A DNA stretch of 35,873 nucleotides. It comes from Opitutus sp. GAS368 (GTDB lineage: Bacteria > Verrucomicrobiota > Verrucomicrobiia > Opitutales > UBA953). Position numbers and translations under genes: made by a program. The stretch is taken from contig CALQIY020000008.1 in the NCBI GenBank assembly GCA_943330755.2, forward strand, positions 1-35,873, written 5' to 3'. The notes under the pieces are model-generated. The model saw nothing but the letters and a program-made list of their open reading frames with translations. It was not told the DNA's origin and did not search any database. This document shows positions 16,230-26,364 of the stretch, piece after piece. The stretch's first letter is position 1. Every line of letters starts with the position of its first letter.

Positions 16230-16589
16230 TTAGGCCTTAGGCTTTTCGGAAGGGCAGGGGCACTTTTCGCCGTCCTTCTTGGCCGGGGCATCTTCCGCGG
16301 TGGCAGGAGCAGCCGGAGCGTCCTTCTTATCCTTGTCACACTTCTTGGGGCACTCGTCGGCACAGACGAGGGCGGTGGGCTTGGGCTTTTCGGAAGGGCA
16401 CTTGTCGCAATCCTTCTTGGCCGGGGCGTCTTCGGAGACGATCAGGGCCTTAGGTGCAGGAGCATCAGGGCAGCCAGGGCACTTCTTTTCGCCGTCCTTC
16501 TTGGCAGGTTCTTCCGCGAAGGAAACAACGGTAGCGAGCGCAAGGACGCTGGCCGAGGTGAGGATGAGCTTGAGGAACTTGGAGTTCAT
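16230..16589 (-). CDS. Exported Cys/Lys/Pro-rich repeat protein (119 aa), unknown function
   Basis: Signal peptide MNSKFLKLILTSASVLALATVVSFAEE; repeats AEEPAKKDGEKKCPGCPD / SEDAPAKKDCDKCPSEKPKP / AEDAPAKKDGEKCPCPSEKPKA; 9 Cys. Confidence 0.75.
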   Translation of the reverse strand: MNSKFLKLILTSASVLALATVVSFAEEPAKKDGEKKCPGCPDAPAPKALIVSEDAPAKKDCDKCPSEKPKPTALVCADECPKKCDKDKKDAPAAPATAEDAPAKKDGEKCPCPSEKPKA

Positions 16590-16658
16590 AGGAGAGACCT
16601 TTAAAATGGAAGGTTCCTGGCAACTGTCAATGACCGCACGGCAAATTAACCCCCTAGT

Positions 16659-17459
16659 CTATGGGAGGCTTTTGTGTAGTTCGGCTAGTTTCTCGGCGGC
16701 CAGAATTAGGCCGGTCCCGGGTAGCCAATGGCTCCCGCTGGTCGTGCCGTAGACTTGTGAGGCCTTGATGCACTTAAGTTCTTTTACTACAACGATTTCT
16801 GATAACTCTTTGCGGCGGTTTTGCGCTGGGGCTATCGGGGTGTTCTCTGGCTTGGACTCAACCCAAAGGATGGCATCGGGGTTAGCCTGTACCAAGATTT
16901 CCCAGTCGAGTTTGACCCACGTGCCCGCCTGGAGCGGGGATTTAAAGCCCGCCTGCCGGAGCGCCGAGGCCGTGTAGGCATCTGGACCCGCCATCATGCC
17001 GTCCCAGATGACCAAGAGGGTCCTCGGTCTAATTGCGGCCACTCGACTCAACTGACTCCTCAAGGCCTTCGCTTTGGCCTGCTGCTGGGTGGCTTCTCCG
17101 AGGCGCTCGAGGTCGCGTACGATGGAGTCCGGGCCTTCGGCGCTTAGGACCAACACTTTCAAGCCAGCTCGGCTGCAGCGTTCGGCCCATAACGGATTCG
17201 CCAAGCGCGGCACGATGACCAAATCAGGTTTGGTCTGTAGCAAGGTTTCCAGGTCAGGGTTGAAGGCATCGCAGTTCCGGACGGCGGGATGCGTGGGCGG
17301 GAGCGGACACCACCGCGTCGCCGCGACCAACTGCGGCCCGCAACCGAGATCCCAGAGGGTCTGCGTCGCCCCGGGGCTATAGCTGGCGATGCGTTGCGGC
17401 GGTTCCGCCCCGCTCACCACCGCGCAGTAACCGCAACACAAGAACCAGAGCCAGCGCAT
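16659..17459 (-). CDS. Periplasmic binding protein of the BtuF/TroA-like (cobalamin/siderophore/hemin-type) family
   Basis: RIASYSPGATQTLWDLGCGPQLVAATRWC, NPDLETLLQTKPDLVIV, VLVLSAEGPDSIVRDLERLGEAT, DWEILVQANPDAILWV. Confidence 0.75.
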   Translation of the reverse strand: MRWLWFLCCGYCAVVSGAEPPQRIASYSPGATQTLWDLGCGPQLVAATRWCPLPPTHPAVRNCDAFNPDLETLLQTKPDLVIVPRLANPLWAERCSRAGLKVLVLSAEGPDSIVRDLERLGEATQQQAKAKALRSQLSRVAAIRPRTLLVIWDGMMAGPDAYTASALRQAGFKSPLQAGTWVKLDWEILVQANPDAILWVESKPENTPIAPAQNRRKELSEIVVVKELKCIKASQVYGTTSGSHWLPGTGLILAAEKLAELHKSLP

Positions 17460-18361
17460 CAGGCGATCAAGGCGAAGGCCAGGCGTATGGCCGCGTCGAA
17501 GCTCCCGCGATCGGCGATCCCCTGACCCGCCAAACCGTAGGCCGTGCCGTGGTCGGGGCTCGTGCGGATGTGGCGGAGGCCCAGCGATAGGTTCGCGGCC
17601 GTGCTGAAATCCACGGTCTTCAACGGCGCCAAGCCTTGGTCATGGTAGATCGCGGCGACGGCATCGAACTCCCCTTGGAGGTGCCGATGGAAAACGGTAT
17701 CGCCCGGCAGCGGCCCGGTGACGTCGTGCCCTTCCGCCCGCAGGCGTTCCACGGCGGGCTTGATGACCGCGTCGTCTTCGGTGCCGAGTAGGCCACCTTC
17801 GCCGGCGTGCGGGTTGAGGCCGCAGACCGCGATCCGCGGACGGGCGTCGCCGAGCTTCTTCCGCAGGTCAACCAAGGCGAGGACCGTCCGGCGGACGTCT
17901 TCGCCGGTGAGCGTGGCGGCGACCGTCCGTAAGGGAATGTGCCAGGTGACGAGTCCGACCGTGAGGTGTCCCCCGGCGAACGCCATGACGGGCGCGCCGC
18001 CCCAGCGATGCGCGAAGAACTCGGTCTGCCCCGGGAAGGTGTACCCGACGTCGGCCAGGCCTTTCTTGTTGATGGGCCCAGTCACGACTCCGCTGAAGCG
18101 TCCGCCGGTGGTACCGCGCGCGGCGAGTTCCATGGCTTCGAGGGCGATGAGCTGCCCGGTTTCATCGGGCTGCCCTGGGTGCGCTTCGTAATCCGCCGGG
18201 CCGACGGCTTGGCCTTGGCCGAGGCCGGCGATCCATTTCGCCGGACCGATGGGTGTGACCGTGGCGGCAAGCTCCGGGTGGGCGCGCAGCCACGACGCGA
18301 TGAGCTCCGGGCCCACGCCCGCGGGATCACCACACGTCAGGGCTAGGGGCAAACGGCTCAT
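17459..18361 (-). CDS. pdxA: 4-hydroxythreonine-4-phosphate dehydrogenase
   Basis: LPLALTCGDPAGVGPELI, VTGPINKKGL, TEFFAHRWGG, CGLNPHAGEGGLLGTEDD, PGDTVFHR, YHDQGLAPLK; start at 18361. Confidence 0.93.
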   Translation of the reverse strand: MSRLPLALTCGDPAGVGPELIASWLRAHPELAATVTPIGPAKWIAGLGQGQAVGPADYEAHPGQPDETGQLIALEAMELAARGTTGGRFSGVVTGPINKKGLADVGYTFPGQTEFFAHRWGGAPVMAFAGGHLTVGLVTWHIPLRTVAATLTGEDVRRTVLALVDLRKKLGDARPRIAVCGLNPHAGEGGLLGTEDDAVIKPAVERLRAEGHDVTGPLPGDTVFHRHLQGEFDAVAAIYHDQGLAPLKTVDFSTAANLSLGLRHIRTSPDHGTAYGLAGQGIADRGSFDAAIRLAFALIA

Positions 18362-19137
18362 GCGGGTTGGATGAAACGGCCGCGTCGGCCGCCGAGGAAA
18401 AAGTTCAGGAACGCCAGGGCCTCGGCGCTGTGGTACTCGCCGCTCGTCACGCCCGCTTGCGCGAGGGCCGCGCAATTGCCGCCGGCGGTGTAGACCAGGT
18501 GATAGGCTTTCTTGAGTTCGGCGATGGTCTCCACGGGTAAACCGCGGCGGCGGAGGCCGATGAGATTGAGGCCGGCGCAATCGTTGCGCCCGTAAGCCAA
18601 GGCGTTGGGCGGGACGTCTTCCGTGATGACCGCGTTGCCCGAGGTGAGCGAGCCGCCCCCGATGCGGCAGAACTGATGCACGGCCACGCCGCCGCTGATG
18701 AAGGCGCGGTCGCCGACCAGCACGTGCCCGCCCAACATGCAGCCATTCGCGAGGATCACGTGGTCGCCGAGCACGCAGTCGTGGGCGACGTGCGCCCCCG
18801 CCATGAGCAAGCCGTCCGCTCCGATGATCGTGTCGACGCCGGCTTTCGTGGCCCGGTGCACGGTGACGTGTTCGCGGAACACCGTGCGGTCACCGACGCG
18901 TACGCCGGAAACGAGGGCGCGGTCGAAAGAGAGGTCCTGCGGGTCGCCGCCGATGACCGCAAAGTGGTCGACGCGGACCTGATGGCCGAGGATGGCCCCG
19001 GTCTTGATGATGGCGTGCGCGGCGATGACGCACCCGGCCCCGACCCGCGCGCCGGCCTCAATGATCGCAAACGGGCCGACCTCGACGTCCGGGGCGAGCT
19101 GGGCGGTGGGATGGACTTGGGCGCTGGAGTGAATCAC
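18358..19137 (-). CDS. lpxA: Acyl-ACP--UDP-N-acetylglucosamine O-acyltransferase
   Basis: MIHSSAQVHPTAQLAPDVEVGPFAIIEAGARVGAGCVI, GGDPQDLSF, FREHVTVHRAT, hexapeptide repeats; GTG start at 19137 overlapping upstream stop. Confidence 0.95.
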   Translation of the reverse strand: MIHSSAQVHPTAQLAPDVEVGPFAIIEAGARVGAGCVIAAHAIIKTGAILGHQVRVDHFAVIGGDPQDLSFDRALVSGVRVGDRTVFREHVTVHRATKAGVDTIIGADGLLMAGAHVAHDCVLGDHVILANGCMLGGHVLVGDRAFISGGVAVHQFCRIGGGSLTSGNAVITEDVPPNALAYGRNDCAGLNLIGLRRRGLPVETIAELKKAYHLVYTAGGNCAALAQAGVTSGEYHSAEALAFLNFFLGGRRGRFIQPA

Positions 19138-19745
19138 CGGGAGGAAGAGGAGGAGCCACCGAAGAGTTCCAGTTGGGTGGTGCGCACCATATCGTAGACC
19201 CGGAGCAGGCGAAGCAAGGCCAAGGTCGGCGACTCGCGGCTGGTGGGGGTCTCCGCATGTTGCACGAGGTTTTCGACGATGGTGCGAAGGGAGATGACGT
19301 GGTCCACGCCCGCTTCCTTGAGGAGTCGGATGCTTTCCGAGCGGGCAGGCTCCTGGGAGGGCAGGCCGGGCAGGATGAGAATCTTGATCAGCGCCGCCGC
19401 CTCGCCCTCGGGGAGGGTCGCCCAGGCTTCTTGCGCCGTCTCGCAGGCATCTTTCCGGATGAAGTCGAGGAAGTCCCCGCGCCGGATGGTGGTGGCCGTT
19501 ACCGCCTTCTGGCCATGCCAGTCGCGGACGACGGCCACGCCATCGCCCAACCCGACCAAATCCGCGCCAAAGAGTTGGAACGCCCGTTCGCCCGGCGTCG
19601 CGGTCCTGGGATTATGGAAAAACACTTCGCCCTCCGCTTCCGGGCGCTTGCGTTTTCCGGCCATAGGGGCCTTGCGCGATTGGCGTACGAAGAAGCCGTT
19701 CACCTCGAAGAACTCGCGGACCAGACTGTCGTCGAAACCCGCCAT
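19134..19745 (-). CDS. Hypothetical protein (203 aa)
   Basis: Intact ORF overlapping lpxA start (GTGA); MAGFDDSLVREFFEVNGFFVRQSRK...; no family recognised with confidence. Confidence 0.65.
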   Translation of the reverse strand: MAGFDDSLVREFFEVNGFFVRQSRKAPMAGKRKRPEAEGEVFFHNPRTATPGERAFQLFGADLVGLGDGVAVVRDWHGQKAVTATTIRRGDFLDFIRKDACETAQEAWATLPEGEAAALIKILILPGLPSQEPARSESIRLLKEAGVDHVISLRTIVENLVQHAETPTSRESPTLALLRLLRVYDMVRTTQLELFGGSSSSSR

Positions 19746-19794
19746 GGCCGCTAGGATGCGGCCGGAGGGCTAGGTAGGTCAACCCGCTATGCGG

Positions 19795-20523
19795 TCACAG
19801 CGTGAAGCCCGCGGGCGCGATGGCCACGGTGAACTCGCCTTTGAGCGAGCCGGCCTTCAGCGCCGGGACGAGCTCGGCCAAGGGCGCCGTGCGGATCGTC
19901 TCGTGCAGCTTGGTCAATTCGCGGCCGATGCAGACGACCCGATCGGGCCCGAGGATCTCCAACATCTCATCGGCAAAGTCGCCGATGCGGTGGCAGGATT
20001 CATGCAGCACGATGGTTTCGTCGGCGGTCTTGGCGCCCTCGAGGAAACGGCGGCGGGCCGCGGTTTTCGGCGCCAGGAAGCCGACGAAACGGAAGGCATT
20101 GGTCGGCAGGCCGGACGCGGAGAGGAGCGTGACGATGGCGCACGGACCAGGCAGGGGTGTTACGATGAGCTTGCGGCGGCGGCATTCACGCGTGACGCGG
20201 AAGCCCGGGTCGCTGATGCCGGGCGTGCCCGCATCGGTGATGAGGGCGACGACGGCGCCACGCTCGATCTTGTCGGCAAGTTCGACCGCGACTTCCTTTT
20301 CGTTGTGCTCGTGGTAGGCCAGCATCGGCTTGTTGAGGCCGAGGTGCCGGAGCAGTCCGCCCGTGACGCGCGTGTCCTCGCAAGCGACGAGGTCGCACGC
20401 CGCCAACTCCACCTTGGCGCGCTCGGTGATGTCACCGAGGTTGCCGAGCGGAGTCGCCACGACCCAAAGCCTGCCGGACGCTCCACGAGGCGACCCGTGT
20501 GCGTCTGCGGAGGCCGAAGGCAT
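19795..20523 (-). CDS. rsmI: 16S rRNA (cytidine1402-2'-O)-methyltransferase
   Basis: LWVVATPLGNLGDITERA, ACEDTRVTGGLLRHLG, YHEHNEKE, ALITDAGTPGISDPGF, PLPGPCAIVTLLSASGLPT. Confidence 0.95.
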   Translation of the reverse strand: MPSASADAHGSPRGASGRLWVVATPLGNLGDITERAKVELAACDLVACEDTRVTGGLLRHLGLNKPMLAYHEHNEKEVAVELADKIERGAVVALITDAGTPGISDPGFRVTRECRRRKLIVTPLPGPCAIVTLLSASGLPTNAFRFVGFLAPKTAARRRFLEGAKTADETIVLHESCHRIGDFADEMLEILGPDRVVCIGRELTKLHETIRTAPLAELVPALKAGSLKGEFTVAIAPAGFTL

Positions 20524-20524
20524 C

Positions 20525-20689
20525 TTAGCGGAAACCCGAGCCGCCCCCGGCATTCAGGCCGGGGAGGCCACCTTGCCAGGAGGCCGGTTGGGCTTGGGGC
20601 AAGGTCGAGTCGATGGGCTTCTCCGTGGTCTCGCAACCTACCAGGCCCAAGAGGGCGACGGCAGCGGCGAAAACAGGGAGCAGGCGCAT
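20525..20689 (-). CDS. Small putative lipoprotein (54 aa), absent from supplied ORF track
   Basis: Reverse complement translates to MRLLPVFAAAVALLGLVGCETTEKPIDSTLPQAQPASWQGGLPGLNAGGGSGFR*; lipobox LVGC; stop is 1 nt from the rsmI start at 20523. Confidence 0.75.
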   Translation of the reverse strand: MRLLPVFAAAVALLGLVGCETTEKPIDSTLPQAQPASWQGGLPGLNAGGGSGFR

Positions 20690-20696
20690 GGACGGC

Positions 20697-21611
20697 TTAG
20701 TTGTTGGCGATCTTACCGGTGAAAGGCACCAAGGTCACCACGCCACCGCGGGTGAACTGGTCGAGCTTCGCACCAGGCAGGATCTGCGCGGTGGAGAGGG
20801 CGGCCTGGACGGCTTCGACGCGGATCGTGCCGACGTTCTCGTTGTTGATGCGAACGTAGAAACCAGCCTGGGGCTTGATGCCGTTGAGTTCGCCGACGGA
20901 GAAGGAGACGAGGCCCTTGGAAGGGTCGATGACCACGATGCGGGTCTTGATGGTTTCCGGACCGAACTCGATCTGGACGGTGTCAGCCTTTTCTTCGAGG
21001 AGAGGGTCGCGGGGGTACGGAGGCTTGTTGCCGGTGGTGGCCACGGTCCAGTTGTAGAGCTGGACGTACTTCTGGGTGGCGGTGTTGCGGTTTTCTTCAG
21101 CCTTGTTGGCCTTGGCGATTTCGCCGTCGAGCTGTTCCTTGGTGAAGAGGGAAGCGATCTTCTCCTTGTCCTTGGCGAGTTCTTCCTTGGCGGAGTTCAG
21201 TTCAGCGGTGAGGGAGTCCTTCTTGCTGTTGGCTTCGGTGAGCTGGGCGTTGAGCTCGTCGCGCTTGCGGGTGAGCTCGGCGCGTTCGCCTTCGAGGGTG
21301 GTGACGTTGGCGGTGAGGCCTTCGATCTTCTGCTTCTTGTCGGCGACGTCGGCGTTGAGGTCCTTCACGTTACCTTCGAGCTCGGTGATCTTGGTGCGCT
21401 TGGCTTCCAAGAGGCTCTTGGCCTTGGTGTTGATGTCGACCATGCGGAGGTCGAACTGCTTGTTCGCCAAGATTTCGGTGTCGGTCGTGGTCCAAGCGGT
21501 GTTCGCCATAGCGGTGTCGACCTTGCCCTTGAGCAGGTAGGCGAAGACGCAGGCAGCAATCGCGGCGATGACGCCGACGATGCGGAGGACCAGATTTGCA
21601 GACTTATTCAT
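20697..21611 (-). CDS. Membrane-anchored coiled-coil protein with small C-terminal beta-rich domain (304 aa)
   Basis: N-terminal TM (LVLRIVGVIAAIAACVFAYLL), heptad-rich LEGNVKDLNADVADKKQKIEGLTANVTTLEGERAELTRKRDELNAQLTEANSKKDSLTAELNSAKEEL, then KGLVSFSVGELNGIKPQAGFYVRINNENVGTIRVEAVQAALSTAQIL. Confidence 0.7.
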   Translation of the reverse strand: MNKSANLVLRIVGVIAAIAACVFAYLLKGKVDTAMANTAWTTTDTEILANKQFDLRMVDINTKAKSLLEAKRTKITELEGNVKDLNADVADKKQKIEGLTANVTTLEGERAELTRKRDELNAQLTEANSKKDSLTAELNSAKEELAKDKEKIASLFTKEQLDGEIAKANKAEENRNTATQKYVQLYNWTVATTGNKPPYPRDPLLEEKADTVQIEFGPETIKTRIVVIDPSKGLVSFSVGELNGIKPQAGFYVRINNENVGTIRVEAVQAALSTAQILPGAKLDQFTRGGVVTLVPFTGKIANN

Positions 21612-21635
21612 GGGGATTTTGGGGGAGTAAAGGGG

Positions 21636-23213
21636 TTAGGAATGGCTAAACGTCGTTTTCTCGGGGTCCCCCGCTTCCTGTCGTTTAACAGGTCCTGGGT
21701 TGGAGGAAACGTGCAGGAGAACTTTGAACACCAGTTCTTCTGACCCGACAAGTCCAATTTGCTCGCAGAGCTGGGTTGTCGTTAGCCATTTACCGGGTGC
21801 CTTCGCCAAGCCAGCGAGGGCCTGAGCGCGAATCTTAAGGGTTTCGGAGGCGGCTTTCTTACCCGCCTCAACGCCAGGTTGGTGGTAAGCGTTGATAGAC
21901 AACAGGTTAGCGTAAAGTCCTACCGCCCGTTCGAAGAGCGCAATCAGCATGCCGACCGAGTGGGCGTCGATCTTTTCGATGGTGATGGTGAGGTTGGCAC
22001 GGCCGCTGCCCGAGAGGGCTTCGCGGGAGCCCAGGAGAAAGGCTTGGAGGTAATCCCCCGAGGTGACGCCGGGTTCGACTTCCGGAGACGGGCCCCGGCG
22101 GTCTTGAAGCACTTCGATGAAAACGGCGAAGAAGTTGTTTACGCCATCGCGCAGCTGTTGGACATAGGCGTGTTGGTCGGTGGAGCCTTTGTTGCCGTAC
22201 ACGGTGAGGCCCTGGAAGACCTGCCGACCCGCAAGGTCGTGTTCCTTGCCCAGCGACTCCATGACGAGTTGCTGCAGGTAGCGGGAGAAGAGGAGGAGGC
22301 GGTCTTTGTACGGTAAAACCACCATGGCCTTGGTGCCACGGCCTTCGGTGAGGTGATGCCAAGCCAGCGCCAGTTGGGCGGCGGGATTCTTGGCCGCCTC
22401 TGGATTGCGCGTGAGCACATCCATGGCCTTGGCCCCCGCCAAGAGGCCGTCGATGTCGAGGCCTTGTAATGCGGCAGGCAGAAGCCCGACGGGTCCGAGT
22501 TCGCTGGTGCGGCCGCCGACCCAATCCCACATCGGGAAGCGGGCGAGCCACTGGTCGGCGACGGCGACCTTGTCCAGCTGGCTGCCTTCACCGGTGACGG
22601 CGACCGCGTGGGCCGCGAAGGATAGGCCCGCCTGCTTCCAGCGCAGGGCTGCTTCGATCTGGCCGTTGCGCGGTTCGGGCGTGCTGCCCGACTTCGAGGT
22701 GACCAGGACGAGGGTGCTGCCAAGGCGCTGGCCGAGGGCATCAAAGACCCGATCAATCCCGTCGGGGTCCGTGTTGTCGATGAAGTGCACGCGCAAGGCG
22801 TCCTGCGCGGTGCCGAGGGCATCCGCCACGAATTGCGGGCCGAGGGCCGAGCCACCGATGCCGATGCAGAGGAGGTCGGTGAACTTGCCGGCCTGACCGC
22901 GGACTTCGCCCGCGTGTACTTTGCGGGCAAAGGCGTGGATGGCTTGCACGGCCGCTTGGATCTCGGCGGTGAGCGCGGCGTTCGGGGCCAACTCCGGCGC
23001 GCGCAGCCAGTAGTGTCCGACCATCCGCTTTTCGTCCGGATTCGCGATCGCCCCTTTTTCGAGGGCCGCCATGTCCGCCAAGGCTTGGCGCATCGCGGGC
23101 GCGAGGCGTTCCGCGAAACCAGCCGGAGCCGGCGCGCGGCTCAAGTCGAGGGCGAAGCCCAACTCAGGGTAGTGGATGAGTTGGCTGCAGTAAGCGGCGA
23201 AGGTGGAGGCCAT
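21636..23213 (-). CDS. pgi: Glucose-6-phosphate isomerase
   Basis: [73 protein letters not shown] ([10 protein letters not shown]) at 23213 preferred over TTG at 23249. Confidence 0.93.
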   Translation of the reverse strand: MASTFAAYCSQLIHYPELGFALDLSRAPAPAGFAERLAPAMRQALADMAALEKGAIANPDEKRMVGHYWLRAPELAPNAALTAEIQAAVQAIHAFARKVHAGEVRGQAGKFTDLLCIGIGGSALGPQFVADALGTAQDALRVHFIDNTDPDGIDRVFDALGQRLGSTLVLVTSKSGSTPEPRNGQIEAALRWKQAGLSFAAHAVAVTGEGSQLDKVAVADQWLARFPMWDWVGGRTSELGPVGLLPAALQGLDIDGLLAGAKAMDVLTRNPEAAKNPAAQLALAWHHLTEGRGTKAMVVLPYKDRLLLFSRYLQQLVMESLGKEHDLAGRQVFQGLTVYGNKGSTDQHAYVQQLRDGVNNFFAVFIEVLQDRRGPSPEVEPGVTSGDYLQAFLLGSREALSGSGRANLTITIEKIDAHSVGMLIALFERAVGLYANLLSINAYHQPGVEAGKKAASETLKIRAQALAGLAKAPGKWLTTTQLCEQIGLVGSEELVFKVLLHVSSNPGPVKRQEAGDPEKTTFSHS

Positions 23214-23263
23214 CGCCCCGTTGATGTCCGCTTCAGGGGCGGGAGGCAATCCCGTTCCCCCGC

Positions 23264-24472
23264 TTACGGGCGTGGCGACAGGATGTGGACGCCTTTTTTG
23301 TTGGCCGTCACGATTTCGGCGCGGCCATCGCCATTCAGGTCCGCGACGGCAAATTGCGTGCCGATGCCGGAGTCGTCATCCGCGACTTGCGGTGTGAAGA
23401 CGATCTTGCCGGCGGCGTCCTTCGCCCAGGTCAGGCCGATCACCAAGGGCGCGGCGAGGGGATTGGCATCCCCTTTCGGTCCGTGCGCCCAATAACGCTT
23501 GCCGGTGAAGAGGATCGGGCGCCCATCCGCGGCTTGCTTGCTCAGCACCAAGGCATGCATCTGGCCCAAGGCCAAGCCACCGACGGAGTTCGCCGGTTTG
23601 TCGTCGAGGATGCGGTGCTCGATGAAGGTGCGGTCGCCGTTCGGTCCGCGGCGTTGCTGGAACCAGGAGAGGCCGAAGCGGTGCGCGTCGAGCGAGGTGA
23701 GCACGTCGGCCAAGCCGTCGCCATCGACGTCCGTGACGATCATCTGGGCGCCGCCATTACGGCCCGCCGAAAAGGCGACGGGGTGAAAGGTCCAAAGCGT
23801 CCCGGCGGGGACTTTCTGGCCGGGGTTTTCCCACCAGCCGTTGCGTTCCAGGATATCCAGTTGGCCGTCGTCGTTCAGGTCACCCACACCGAGGCCATGC
23901 GTGAAACGCGCATATTTCTTGGGGTCGGCGGCGCTGATCGCCGTGAACTTCGCGGGCTGCGTGGGGTCGGCGGCGAGCTTGACGAAGCCGACGGCGCCCT
24001 CGGACATGCAGACGAGCTCGAGTTTGCCGTCGCCATCGAGGTCGCTGAGGTGCGGGGACTCGTTGTCGGTCTTGGCGAGGAAGAGATGGCGCTTCCAGGG
24101 AGTCGTCGTTTTTACCCCCGGGTTCTCGTACCAATAAGTTTCCTTCCCGGGGAAGCCGACGGTGATGACGTCGGGTTTGCCGTCGCCATTGAGGTCGCCG
24201 ACGAGCTGCACGAAAGATTCCGAGTAGCCAAGGGGGTCATAGGGACGGCCCGGGTTTTCCGCCAAGGTGTGGCGGACGCGGAAGTCGGGTCCTTCGAACC
24301 AATGCGGGCCGGCCACGATGTCCGGCTGGCCGTCACCGTTGAGGTCACCAACCGCGCAGCCTTCGGTGAAGAAGTCCGTGGTCAGGGTGCGCCGCGCGAA
24401 ATTCGGTTCCGTGGCGGCGCTGAGGACGCCCGCGCCGAGGCAGGCAAGGACGAGCAGGGTGGGGCGGGGCAT
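23264..24472 (-). CDS. Exported FG-GAP/VCBS-repeat protein (402 aa)
   Basis: Signal peptide [19 protein letters not shown]; repeated Ca-binding-like motifs [54 protein letters not shown]. Confidence 0.88.
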   Translation of the reverse strand: MPRPTLLVLACLGAGVLSAATEPNFARRTLTTDFFTEGCAVGDLNGDGQPDIVAGPHWFEGPDFRVRHTLAENPGRPYDPLGYSESFVQLVGDLNGDGKPDVITVGFPGKETYWYENPGVKTTTPWKRHLFLAKTDNESPHLSDLDGDGKLELVCMSEGAVGFVKLAADPTQPAKFTAISAADPKKYARFTHGLGVGDLNDDGQLDILERNGWWENPGQKVPAGTLWTFHPVAFSAGRNGGAQMIVTDVDGDGLADVLTSLDAHRFGLSWFQQRRGPNGDRTFIEHRILDDKPANSVGGLALGQMHALVLSKQAADGRPILFTGKRYWAHGPKGDANPLAAPLVIGLTWAKDAAGKIVFTPQVADDDSGIGTQFAVADLNGDGRAEIVTANKKGVHILSPRP

Positions 24473-24512
24473 GCGGTCAGGTTGCCGCGTCGCCGAGGTT
24501 AGGCAAAAACAA

Positions 24513-24540
24513 AGCAGGCGAGGCCGGAGCCTCGCCTGCT
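24513..24540 (-). terminator. Rho-independent terminator of ilvD
   Basis: 12-bp stem agcaggcgaggc-cgga-gcctcgcctgct, followed on the minus strand by TTGTTTTTG. Confidence 0.85.
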
Positions 24541-24560
24541 GGCTGGCCTGTTCCCGGCGC

Positions 24561-26249
<1,689 letters not shown>

Positions 26250-26277
26250 GAGGGTGTGAAAAGTCTGCGGTTGTCAG

Positions 26278-26294
26278 TAGGGGGGACCCCCCTA
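26278..26294. repeat. Perfect 17-bp inverted repeat between divergent ilvD and scpB
   Basis: TAGGGGGG-a-CCCCCCTA, 29 bp upstream of the ilvD start. Confidence 0.6.
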
Positions 26295-26364
26295 ATAAGT
26301 GGGAAGGGCCGACTCTGCCGTCCGCCTCCTTTTCCGACAATCCAATTTTACGTCCCCCTTTCCC

